Shown here: in pieces, positions 24,285-31,309 of the stretch | Layout: every line of letters starts with the position of its first letter | Position numbering within the stretch: the stretch's first letter is position 1 | Assembly: GCA_965237995.1 (NCBI GenBank) | Contig: CBDEGO010000006.1 | Span: 62,001-126,000, forward strand | Reading direction: 5' to 3' | Length of the DNA: 64,000 nt | DNA from: JAAELZ01 sp965237995 | GTDB taxonomy: Bacteria > Pseudomonadota > Gammaproteobacteria > Arenicellales > Poriferihabitantaceae | Position numbers and translations under genes: made by a program | Notes under the pieces: model-generated | What the model saw: only the letters and a program-made list of their open reading frames with translations | Database searches by the model: none | What the model was told of the DNA's origin: nothing

Positions 24285-25181
24285 TCATGCAGCTTTGCTT
24301 GACTCGGTTTGTTGATGATACATCAATTCATATTCAGCAGGTGGTACATCACCAATAGGTTCTAATATTCTTCGGTTGTTGAACCAATCCACCCATGCCA
24401 ATGTGGCATGCTCTACTTTCTCTATCGACCTCCAAGGGCCATCCTTATAAATTACCTCAGCCTTGTACAAAGCATTAATGCTTTCAGCCATCGCGTTATC
24501 ATAGGAATCACCAACACTGCCAACGGAAGCGTTGAAACCAGCTTCAGCTAGTCGATCGGAATAACGAATAGATAGATACTAGCTACCACGATCACTATGA
24601 TGAATAACGCCCTTAGGTTTGCCTCGTGCCCATAAGGCTTGTTCTAAAGCATCAAGCACTAAGTCAGTCCGCATAGACTTCAACACTCGCCAACCCACGA
24701 TATAGCGCGAATACACATCAATCACAAAGGCGACGTACACAAAACCGCTCCATGTGGCTACATAAGTGATATAAGCAACCCAAAGTTGATTAGGGCGTGT
24801 AGCCTTAAATTGACGATTGACCAAGTCCAATGGCTTCTCATCGTGCACTGAGCTAACGGTTGTTTTACAAGCTCTTCCTCGGCGCACGCTTTGTATCCCT
24901 AGCTTGCGCATCAACCTTTCAACTGTAAAACGGGCAACAGGAATAAACTCACGGTTTAATTGCTTCCACACTTTACGGGCGCCATACAAACTATGCTGCT
25001 CTTCCCATACACGACTCACCTCAATCTCCATAGCCTCGTTTCTTCTGATGCGGCGTGAGCGTTGATCAGGGTGACGTTCTAAATGTTTACAGCGATAATA
25101 CATAAACGGTGCAATCGGCAATACATTGCAGATTGACTCGACACCGTACTTACCTCGATGCTTATCAATAAAGGACACCAT
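24285..25181 (-). pseudogene. IS3-family orfB (DDE transposase) with nonsense and active-site mutations
   Basis: The start ATG overlaps the orfA stop (TAATG). The protein reads through PNQLWVAYITYVATWSGFVY, where the first catalytic Asp of the WVAD motif is Tyr, to HSDRGS, where an amber TAG at about 24579-24581 replaces the usual Gln codon of HSDRGSQY. The frame then resumes (YLSIRYSDRLAEAGFNAS, then 24491-24285, MAESINALYKAE and the terminal NNRRILEPIGDVPPAEYE). Two independent lesions make the element dead unless supplied in trans. Confidence 0.88.
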
Positions 25182-25501
25182 TACTTCGGTTTGCGGTCGA
25201 GCTCCGCCTGGGCGAAAAAAGCCGCTGCTTTACGAAGTATTTCATTGGCACGTTTTAACTCCCGAACTTCTCGTTCTAGTTCCTTTGTCCGCTGCAACTG
25301 ATCGGTAGTCACTCCAGGCTTTGCGCCTGAGTCGACTTCAATCTTATTGATCCATGTTCTTAAGGTTTCTGCGGTACAACCAATTTTAGCAGCAACTGAT
25401 TGCGTAGCAGCCCAGCGTGATGAATGTTCATGTTCGCTGGTCAAAACCAAACGAACTGCGCGTTCCCGTACTTCAGCAGGGTAAGTATTTCTTCTGTTCA
25501 T
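25181..25501 (-). CDS. IS3-family transposase OrfA
   Basis: 106 residues. The N-terminal helix-turn-helix (YPAEVRERAVRLVLTSEHEH, then AAKIGCTAETLRTWINK) is followed by a coiled-coil zipper (LEREVRELKRANEILRKAAA), the standard OrfA layout. A T-rich stretch near the end could be the frameshift site for the OrfAB fusion. Coding sequence is intact, although its partner is not. Confidence 0.88.
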   Translation of the reverse strand: MNRRNTYPAEVRERAVRLVLTSEHEHSSRWAATQSVAAKIGCTAETLRTWINKIEVDSGAKPGVTTDQLQRTKELEREVRELKRANEILRKAAAFFAQAELDRKPK

Positions 25502-25710
25502 AGACTAATTCTCTCAAGTTAATTAGCCTCCTACCAGGGCGGGGCGATTTAGTGTTATCTTGCTTTCAGGGAAATAGATCTGGCAGTGTTTGGTAAAACT
25601 CGACACTGTTTGAATACGTGTCGTTGATTAGCATTTGATATAAATCCAATTGCTTCGGTTGATTGTTTTTGTTAGGCACACAGCGTTAGTTAATAACTAA
25701 TAAAGCAAAG

Positions 25711-26013
25711 TTAGTCTTTTCGCTCCCATTTGCTTGGCTTGTTTTGCGCTTGGTGAAACACGCGCAAAATTTCGATATCATTCCCGTGAATCATATAAGG
25801 CAAAGTATAATTAAAATCGGGCAGATGCCATTCAAGAATATCATCGTCCATTGTTGTTACCCCAACCAATGGTTGGTTTACCAAGGTACTGGCAGAATCA
25901 AAAATTTGCTTCAGTAATTGGTTAGCAATTTCTGGTGAGGCGTTTTCGGCGTAGTAAGCTTGTATGTCGATTAAATCCAGCTTAGCAGACTCTAGCCATA
26001 CTAGACGATTCAT
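25711..26013 (-). CDS. ParE/RelE-superfamily toxin
   Basis: 100 residues with the RelE/ParE fold pattern: MNRLVWLESAKLDLIDIQAY at the start, IANQLLKQIFDSASTLVNQP, then strands LPYMIHGNDIEILRVFHQAQ ending in RVFH. ParE toxins poison gyrase; some members act on ribosomes, and sequence alone does not decide. The start overlaps the antitoxin stop by 4 bp, giving the usual antitoxin-first coupling. Probably stabilises the surrounding element. Confidence 0.85.
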   Translation of the reverse strand: MNRLVWLESAKLDLIDIQAYYAENASPEIANQLLKQIFDSASTLVNQPLVGVTTMDDDILEWHLPDFNYTLPYMIHGNDIEILRVFHQAQNKPSKWERKD

Positions 26014-26294
26014 ACAGGTTTGTTAAAAATATCAACTTCTGGCGGCGACAGCTCAGTGTCTGTTCCCAGTGAGTTAATCCAAGAACCCATTGCATCATGC
26101 GAGATAAATTCGCCTTTAGCCGCATCTTGTTTGGCCTTTTTTAATGCCTCAACTTTCCAGCTGTTACGTTCAACATATTCCTCTATAGCTTTAGAGATTA
26201 TATAGGCTTTTGAGCGATCTGTTAGGTCACAGATTTTCTCTAGCTCTGAGCGTACGCTGTCATCTATACGAATTGAAAATGGTGTAGTTGCCAT
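26010..26294 (-). CDS. Ribbon-helix-helix (ParD/CopG-like) antitoxin
   Basis: 94 residues. TPFSIRIDDSVRSELEKI is the DNA-binding ribbon, then helices TDRSKAYIISKAIEEYVERN. The C-terminal half would wrap the toxin. It is followed by ParE with a 4-bp overlap. The perfect palindrome 26330-26346, 36 bp upstream and overlapping a -10 element, is the expected autoregulatory operator. Confidence 0.86.
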   Translation of the reverse strand: MATTPFSIRIDDSVRSELEKICDLTDRSKAYIISKAIEEYVERNSWKVEALKKAKQDAAKGEFISHDAMGSWINSLGTDTELSPPEVDIFNKPV

Positions 26295-26329
26295 TGATCA
26301 CATACTCGATTAGTTAAAAAGTAATTACT

Positions 26330-26364
26330 TGACTACATTGTAGTCACTTCTTAAATGATTGCAA
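26330..26364 (-). promoter_or_regulatory. Promoter and palindromic operator of the ParD/ParE pair
   Basis: On the minus strand TTGCAA (26359-26364) and TACAAT (26337-26342) form -35 and -10 boxes with a 16-bp spacer. The 17-bp palindrome TGACTACA, T, TGTAGTCA at 26330-26346 covers the -10 box, so binding of the antitoxin would block RNA polymerase. Confidence 0.65.
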
Positions 26365-26510
26365 ATTTATTGCGACGATAACCGCAGCTTAGATTTGACA
26401 ATCTACGATTTTCAATACAATTAATAATCTCAAACCTACTCCCCTGTCTAGCTCATTTGAGTTAGTTAGGAATCGTGGGCTTGTGTGCATAACACGGTCA
26501 ATCATTAATC

Positions 26511-26544
26511 AGCGCAAACGCTGGTTAGTAACCAGCTCTGCGCT
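26511..26544 (+). promoter_or_regulatory. Leader hairpin before the methylase-like gene
   Basis: GCTGGTT (26520-26526) pairs with AACCAGC (26530-26536), and AGCGC (26511-26515) with GCGCT (26540-26544), extending the stem across small bulges. It ends 16 bp before the start codon, next to the GGAGG ribosome binding site, so it may control translation or be a partial terminator. Confidence 0.5.
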
Positions 26545-26560
26545 TTCTTACGGAGGTGTT

Positions 26561-27319
26561 ATGTCACTCAATACAAAACCATTCATCAAAGCATTTAACG
26601 ATATTGCGCGGCAAAAGCATCGCTATACCGTGTTCAGTGATTTTGTTCGCATGTCTGCTATCTCTTTGCATAACAGCGTGAACAAAATTGAATCGCTAGA
26701 AAATGAATACATGGACATCGTCAAAGGCTACTCGAAAGAGGAAGCTAGCAGCATGGCTCAACTCTTAGCGAAGTTGATAAAACTGTTAGACGATGAGCCT
26801 ATAGATGTACTTGGTGGGCTTTATATGGAGCTTGATCTTGGTAACGCGCACACTGGGCAATTCTTCACGCCAAACCATATTTCCCAGCTGATGGCTCAAA
26901 TGAGCTATGAAGATGAGCTGCGGAATATGAAAAAGCCATTTATCACACTCAGCGAGCCTGCGTGTGGTGCTGGTGGTATGGTATTAGCTTTTGCTAAGGT
27001 GATGCTTTCCTTTGGTCATAATCCAGCTAACACGCTCTGGGCGCAGTGTATCGATATTGATCGCACCGCTGCCTTGATGTGTTACGTCCAGCTATCCTTG
27101 TGGAATATCCCGGCACAAATTCTTGTCGGTAACACTCTTACAATGGAATTTAATGAGCAGTATTACACTCCTGCTTATTATCTAAACGGCTGGGAAGCTA
27201 AGCTGAAATGGCACGAGTTGATGGACTTTGCTCTAGAGAGAGCACTTTTCAGTGAAAGCACCTCGATTATCGAAAAATGGCTACCATCAGAAAGGCCTAC
27301 TGAATTAAACCTTTTCTGA
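26561..27319 (+). CDS. N-6 DNA methylase-like protein without a visible catalytic NPPY
   Basis: 252 residues from ATG 26561, which has GGAGGTG 7 nt upstream (a longer frame from 26483 lacks this). GQFFTPNHISQLMAQM is the conserved start of HsdM/N-6 methylases, and SEPACGAGGMVLAFAKVM is the SAM-binding motif I. The usual motif IV (NPPY/NPPF) is missing: after ILVGNTLTMEF the protein runs to a short helical end. Such short forms are common on plasmids and integrative elements and their function is unknown. No restriction or specificity subunit is nearby, so it is not a complete restriction system. Confidence 0.75.
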   Translation: MSLNTKPFIKAFNDIARQKHRYTVFSDFVRMSAISLHNSVNKIESLENEYMDIVKGYSKEEASSMAQLLAKLIKLLDDEPIDVLGGLYMELDLGNAHTGQFFTPNHISQLMAQMSYEDELRNMKKPFITLSEPACGAGGMVLAFAKVMLSFGHNPANTLWAQCIDIDRTAALMCYVQLSLWNIPAQILVGNTLTMEFNEQYYTPAYYLNGWEAKLKWHELMDFALERALFSESTSIIEKWLPSERPTELNLF

Positions 27320-27331
27320 GTTTTTAAAAAG

Positions 27332-27361
27332 AATAGCTTCCTAAATTATTAGGAAGCTATT
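27332..27361 (+). terminator. Strong, probably bidirectional terminator
   Basis: AATAGCTTCCTAA (27332-27344) and TTAGGAAGCTATT (27349-27361) form a perfect 13-bp stem with loop ATTA. It is followed by a short T-rich run on the plus strand and CTTTTT on the minus strand. It separates the methylase-like gene from the converging decayed gene. Confidence 0.82.
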
Positions 27362-27409
27362 TAATTCGAATAGTAAAATAGATTTTTCTAGTATAAGTTA
27401 TTAATGAGA

Positions 27410-28047
27410 TTAAGTAACAAACTTACTAAGTTGCTCTTCATCCCAACTTGAAAAAATATCTATCGTTATAGGTTCACTAGCCTCAACAAGTTGATTCCAA
27501 GAATCAGGTGCTTTATCTGGATGGCCAGAAAGTTTTCCTCCACGCACCCTTTCTATACCATGTGTTTTTGCTAACCCAAGCGCTAACTTATTCTCCGCGT
27601 CATAACAGTCGGACATCCCACCAAATATTGAACCTGTGTAACCGACTTTCAAAACAGGGTTCTTTATTATCCACTTTATTCTTGGCTTTTTAGTGAAATG
27701 CTCTTTGAATCGCTTTTTTAGTGAATTGTTAGCAGCTCCAAAACATAAACATAGCGAGTTTTCTTTTGTATGCGCAGGAAGGTACGATATTCCTTAACAT
27801 TGATATTTAGGGCATCAACTAATGGCACAACTTCCCTATCCTAGAGTATCTTAGTAATACTCTTTTTCTTAAGAACAAAGTATTTCCCGTAACGCTCTCC
27901 TTGTTTAGTAAGTGTTTTTTACGAATCGGAACCAATTATTACCAAACCTAATTTTTCCAACGCGTAGTTCACAGCGCCAGAAGGAAGAGACAACTGTTTT
28001 CCAATTGCGTGAGGTGTTAACGTTTTTTCATTCAGTGTAGATGCCAT
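27410..28047 (-). pseudogene. Decayed gene with an N-terminal helix-turn-helix
   Basis: ATG at 28047 opens 42 codons with MASTLNEKTLTPHAIGKQLS and a helix-turn-helix-like LPSGAVNYALEKLG, ending at a stop at 27919. Further along in other frames are KQGERYGKYFVLKKK and VPLVDALNI, then an open frame from about 27790 to 27410 reading FGAANNSLKKRFKEHFTKK, KVGYTGSIFGGMSDCYDAEN and a C-terminus LSKFVT. These pieces look like one or two damaged regulators of an integrated element. An 80-residue product from ATG 27652 is possible but unlikely to be functional. Confidence 0.5.
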
Positions 28048-28103
28048 ACTACAAATATAAGAGCAGCAATGATCAGCCCCTTAAATTATAGTCAGTAACT
28101 AGA

Positions 28104-28475
28104 TTAGTAGCTTTTGTAGAGCGTATCTGAAGCCTTGGATTTACGTTGCTGTTGGCGAGATTTATCGGCCTGCCATTTTCTATTAATTTTAACGATATCT
28201 GCAAACTGAATGCCCGTTATTAACCTTTGCTCCTTGGCTCGGAGAATTTCTGCATCACTCACAACCCTAGATGCCTCTGAAAGACTACTTTCGATAAGCG
28301 TGTACGCTGATTCTACTTGAGCAGTATCGCCAAGATAATCGGCATTTCCATATTTCCGTATAGATTTGAGCGAGCTACGAATTCTTGCAAAGTCCCTACA
28401 TAATTCAGTGTATGCTTTAACTTTATCAGCTAAAGAATCGGTATGCGGATTGAATAGAGTCTCTGAACTCGCCAT
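28104..28475 (-). CDS. Small helical protein of the integrated element, unknown function
   Basis: 123 residues from the second of two adjacent ATGs. Mostly helical and charged (ADKVKAYTELCRDFARIRSSLK, then an Arg/Gln/Lys-rich C-terminal tail KWQADKSRQQQRKSKA). No signal or membrane segment. It is divergent from the AlpA-type regulator and may be under its control. No family recognised. Confidence 0.55.
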   Translation of the reverse strand: MASSETLFNPHTDSLADKVKAYTELCRDFARIRSSLKSIRKYGNADYLGDTAQVESAYTLIESSLSEASRVVSDAEILRAKEQRLITGIQFADIVKINRKWQADKSRQQQRKSKASDTLYKSY

Positions 28476-28519
28476 CATTCAATTATACTATACGAAATTG
28501 AACGATAAAACCGTAATTA

Positions 28520-28951
28520 ATGGATCAAGACTTTCCTGAAAACTTTAAAGACATTGCCGACAGTATGGGCATTGCTTTATATCAAAAGTTTTCATTGAAC
28601 GAAGCATCCTTGTTTTTTCGTTGCTCTGAAGCTGACGTTAAAAAACTTATTGCAGATAGAAAACTCAACGCGATAAAGATCACTTCAACCCGCTTTCAGT
28701 TCTTTGGTTATCAATTACTTGAATACCTTATGGCACAAGTAACTGACTTCAAGACAACAGCATCTAGTAAAAAACCTGAAGTCGATAGAGTTATTCGTGC
28801 TAACGAAGTACACAATATAACAGGCTTATCTCGTACAACACTTTGGCGCATGGAGAACAAAGGCGAATTCCCTAGACGTGTTAGTCTTGGTGGAAATGCT
28901 GTAGGGTGGAAGTTGAGTGAGGTTCAGAAATGGATTTCTGATAGACAGTAA
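28520..28951 (+). CDS. AlpA/excisionase-type DNA-binding regulator
   Basis: 143 residues with two small helix-turn-helix units. The first (about 20-65) is KFSLNEASLFFRCSEADVKK...KLNAIKI, a MerR/excisionase-like winged helix. The second (about 92-142), VIRANEVHNITGLSRTTLWR followed by FPRRVSLGGNAVGWKLSEVQ, is the AlpA signature. AlpA-type proteins control integrase genes of integrated elements; the integrase itself is missing here. The gene lies 95 bp from the tRNA-Ser 3' end, the normal position for such modules. Confidence 0.82.
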   Translation: MDQDFPENFKDIADSMGIALYQKFSLNEASLFFRCSEADVKKLIADRKLNAIKITSTRFQFFGYQLLEYLMAQVTDFKTTASSKKPEVDRVIRANEVHNITGLSRTTLWRMENKGEFPRRVSLGGNAVGWKLSEVQKWISDRQ

Positions 28952-29000
28952 CAACGCTTGTGTATACGTAACGGTATACATTTTAAATAGCGGAAAATAA

Positions 29001-29034
29001 AAAACCCCTTTAAACGTTGATTTAAAGGGGTTTT
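29001..29034 (-). terminator. Terminator after tRNA-Ser
   Basis: AAAACCCCTTTAAA (29001-29014) and TTTAAAGGGGTTTT (29021-29034) form a perfect 14-bp stem. On the minus strand it is followed by TTTTTTATTTT, ending the tRNA-Ser transcript 13 nt after the CCA. It should also act on plus-strand transcripts from the AlpA gene. Confidence 0.9.
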
Positions 29035-29046
29035 CCACTATAATAA

Positions 29047-29134
29047 TGGCGGAGAGCGAGGGATTCGAACCCCCGGTCCTGTTACAGACAACGGTTTTCA
29101 AGACCGCCGCATTCGACCACTCTGCCAGCTCTCC
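29047..29134 (-). tRNA. tRNA-Ser (TGA anticodon)
   Basis: The 88-nt minus-strand gene starts GGAGAGC at 29134 and ends GCTCTCC, G, CCA at 29047, so the acceptor stem is perfect and CCA is encoded. The anticodon loop reads CTTGAAA, giving anticodon TGA. The T arm (GGGGGTTCGAATCCC region) and the long variable arm are typical of serine tRNAs. Its 3' end points into the accessory region, the usual geometry of an integration site. Confidence 0.95.
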
Positions 29135-29227
29135 GGATTTGCTATTTTTCGCGCCCTTTTAGCTTTTGGGCGTAGAACTTACCCCAATAGGGCTTTGTTC
29201 GTCTCGCTTCATTTTTGAAGGAACGCG

Positions 29228-29256
29228 ATTATATATAAGCGAGCGCTAGAATCCAA
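29228..29256 (-). promoter_or_regulatory. Promoter of tRNA-Ser
   Basis: TTGGAT (29251-29256) and TATAAT (29228-29233) on the minus strand are separated by 17 bp, close to the sigma-70 optimum. The start would lie about 85 nt before the mature tRNA, leaving a 5' leader for RNase P. Confidence 0.75.
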
Positions 29257-29292
29257 AAGATATTGTTAGCAACAATGACATTTATCTTGCCG

Positions 29293-30339
29293 CTAAACCA
29301 ACGCTCCCAACTGAGTTTTTACCGCTTCAGCTACTTTTTTGTTAATTCTAGGTTGGTCTTTGCGAGATCGCATAGTCACTAAGCGCTGGGTTGCGGTTTC
29401 GTCAAGGCCTGTAGCCAATTCACTTAGCCCTTGGTCCATCGCATGAGTGTCATTGCAAATTAATAGTAAGTCACACCCCGCTTTACGTGCCTTGATACAG
29501 CGTTGTCCGATACTCAGCTCACCTGCTGCGCCCTGCATAGTGAGATCGTCACTTACTACAAGCCCTTTAAATTTAAGTTTTTTGCGTAGTATGGTTTTCA
29601 ACCATAGCTCAGAGTATGTAGGGATTTCAGCATCAACTTCAGGGTAACTCACGTGCGCTGTCATAATCGCACCAATTTTGTCCTTCAACGCAGTGAATAC
29701 TTGTAAATCACAACGTTCTATTTCTTTCATCGACCTTGAGTCGACTGGAAGCTCGGTATGCGAATCCGCGCTCACATGGCCATGGCCTGGAAAGTGTTTA
29801 CCGGTTGCGCTCATGCCCGCTCGGTTCATTCCTTCTATATATGCGCTGGCTAATTGAATGAGTTGAGTGGGGTCAGAATGAAGCGCGCGATTCCCGATGA
29901 CCGATTGTTGATGAACACCCACATCCAAAACCGGTGCGAAGCTAAAATCTACACCACATGTAATAAGCTCCTCAGCCATGAGTTGGCCAGTAGCACGAGT
30001 TAAATTGTAAACTGACTCCTCTTGGTTAGTGTCACATTGATCAAGCATTTTTCCAAATTCACCCATTGCAGGCAAAATGGTAAAGCCTTCTTTAAACCTT
30101 TGCACTCTGCCGCCTTCTTGGTCAACAGCAATGAGTAATTTAGGCGTACGAATTGAATGAATGTGCTCGATCAACTCACTTAACTGACGCCTAGAAGTAT
30201 AATTTCTAGAAAATAATATCACTCCACCAACGGCGGGATGTTGGAGGCGCTCAACATCTTCCAATTCCAAGGCCTCTCCTTGCACATCTAGCATCACACA
30301 GCCAAGCGGCATGGCCTTCACGCTTCCCAAGTTAGCCAT
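29293..30339 (-). CDS. nagZ: Beta-N-acetylhexosaminidase NagZ
   Basis: 348 residues from ATG 30339 (GAGG 9 nt upstream; a TTG at 30345 is less likely). Family 3 glycoside hydrolase signatures: LLIAVDQEGGRVQRF near 75-90, KHFPGHGHVSADSHTELP near 180-197 containing the catalytic His, and GLVVSDDLTMQGA near 255-267 with the nucleophile Asp. It removes GlcNAc from anhydromuropeptides in the cytoplasm, in peptidoglycan recycling. The gene overlaps the L,D-transpeptidase gene by 8 bp, so a cell-wall operon is likely. Confidence 0.95.
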   Translation of the reverse strand: MANLGSVKAMPLGCVMLDVQGEALELEDVERLQHPAVGGVILFSRNYTSRRQLSELIEHIHSIRTPKLLIAVDQEGGRVQRFKEGFTILPAMGEFGKMLDQCDTNQEESVYNLTRATGQLMAEELITCGVDFSFAPVLDVGVHQQSVIGNRALHSDPTQLIQLASAYIEGMNRAGMSATGKHFPGHGHVSADSHTELPVDSRSMKEIERCDLQVFTALKDKIGAIMTAHVSYPEVDAEIPTYSELWLKTILRKKLKFKGLVVSDDLTMQGAAGELSIGQRCIKARKAGCDLLLICNDTHAMDQGLSELATGLDETATQRLVTMRSRKDQPRINKKVAEAVKTQLGALV

Positions 30340-30817
30340 GGACAATAACCTCAGTACCCACGCTCACCGTATCGAACAGCTCGATAATGTCGCTATTGCG
30401 CATACGGATGCAGCCCTTTGAGCCAGGCTGCCCAAGGATAACGTCATCAGGCGTGCCGTGGAGGTATACATAGCGGCGCATTGTATCAACATCACCTAAT
30501 CGATTCACACCCACCTGTGTGCCACTTAACCAAATAATTCGGGTTAATATCCAATCCCGGTTCGGGTGTTTTTCTCGAAGCACGTTATCGAAGACTTCGC
30601 CTGTTTCTCTGCGTCCGACAAAGACGGTATTCGGCGCTGCGCCTGCGCCTATCATGGCACGGATAATATGTTGACCTCTCGGAGTACACCCACTGCCGTT
30701 AACTTCACCGACACCGTTAGCCGCGCTAGATATTAAATAGCGATGTAACTGTTCACCATCTGTATTGAACACCTGCAATGATTGCTCAGGTACATCGATT
30801 TTTATATAGCAACCCAT
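30332..30817 (-). CDS. L,D-transpeptidase (YkuD) domain protein, no signal peptide
   Basis: 161 residues consisting of little more than a YkuD domain. YVYLHGTPDD near 115-124 and PGSKGCIRMRNSDI near 130-143 contain the catalytic His and Cys. Secreted L,D-transpeptidases normally have a signal peptide; this one begins MGCYIKIDVPEQSLQVF and appears cytoplasmic or exported by an unseen route. It may act on recycled muropeptides, as its overlap with nagZ suggests (inference). Confidence 0.85.
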   Translation of the reverse strand: MGCYIKIDVPEQSLQVFNTDGEQLHRYLISSAANGVGEVNGSGCTPRGQHIIRAMIGAGAAPNTVFVGRRETGEVFDNVLREKHPNRDWILTRIIWLSGTQVGVNRLGDVDTMRRYVYLHGTPDDVILGQPGSKGCIRMRNSDIIELFDTVSVGTEVIVHG

Positions 30818-30819
30818 CT

Positions 30820-31296
30820 TTAACGCAACGCACGCTCAATTTCATCGAGTAACCCGTTAGCCGCCTGCTCAATCAGCTCATAGACGTAAGGAAACCCTCC
30901 AGCAACACCAAAGTAAGGGTCCGGCACTTCGCTTAATTCGGCGCCGTTCGCATAGTCTAAAAATAAGTGAATTTTATGCGCATCCACCTCACCCGCCAGA
31001 TAGGTGAGGTCTGCGTAATTTTGCTGATCCATCGCAATGATATAGTCGTAATAGGCCATATCAAAGCCGTTCGCTTGTCGTCCGCGTAGCTGACTAATAT
31101 CTAGCCCGCGCTCAGCCGCAGCCTCAATAGCGCGCCTGTCTGGTGGCTTACCTATATGCCAATTACTGGTCCCGGCTGAATCTATTTCTAGTTGATTGAT
31201 CAACCCTCTTTCTTGTGCAAATTGCCGAAACACCCCTTCAGCCGTTGGTGATCGACAGATATTACCCAAACAGACAAACAACACACTTTTAGTCAA
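30820..31296 (-). CDS. Low-molecular-weight protein tyrosine phosphatase
   Basis: 158 residues. The P-loop VCLGNICRSP at 8-17 contains the C-x5-R active site, and the general acid Asp lies in VPDPYFG near 128-134. Cytoplasmic. The gene is 2 bp upstream of the transpeptidase gene and 13 bp after spoT on the same strand. A partner tyrosine kinase is not seen nearby. Confidence 0.9.
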   Translation of the reverse strand: MTKSVLFVCLGNICRSPTAEGVFRQFAQERGLINQLEIDSAGTSNWHIGKPPDRRAIEAAAERGLDISQLRGRQANGFDMAYYDYIIAMDQQNYADLTYLAGEVDAHKIHLFLDYANGAELSEVPDPYFGVAGGFPYVYELIEQAANGLLDEIERALR

Positions 31297-31309
31297 TTTC
31301 TGATTCCGT

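Larger units (their letters stand above)
24246..25551 (-). mobile_element. Complete-length but inactivated IS3-family element
   Basis: Terminal inverted repeats TGAATCGCCCCG (24246-24257) and CGGGGCGATTTA (25540-25551) differ at one base and enclose 1306 bp, normal for IS3 elements. orfA and orfB lie on the minus strand. No matching target duplication is visible (ACAT before, GTGT after), consistent with rearrangement at the left junction with the older IS remnant. Confidence 0.82.

Noticed and set aside
26561..27319. Type I restriction system
   Set aside because: Only one methylase-like gene is present, without motif IV and without restriction or specificity partners.
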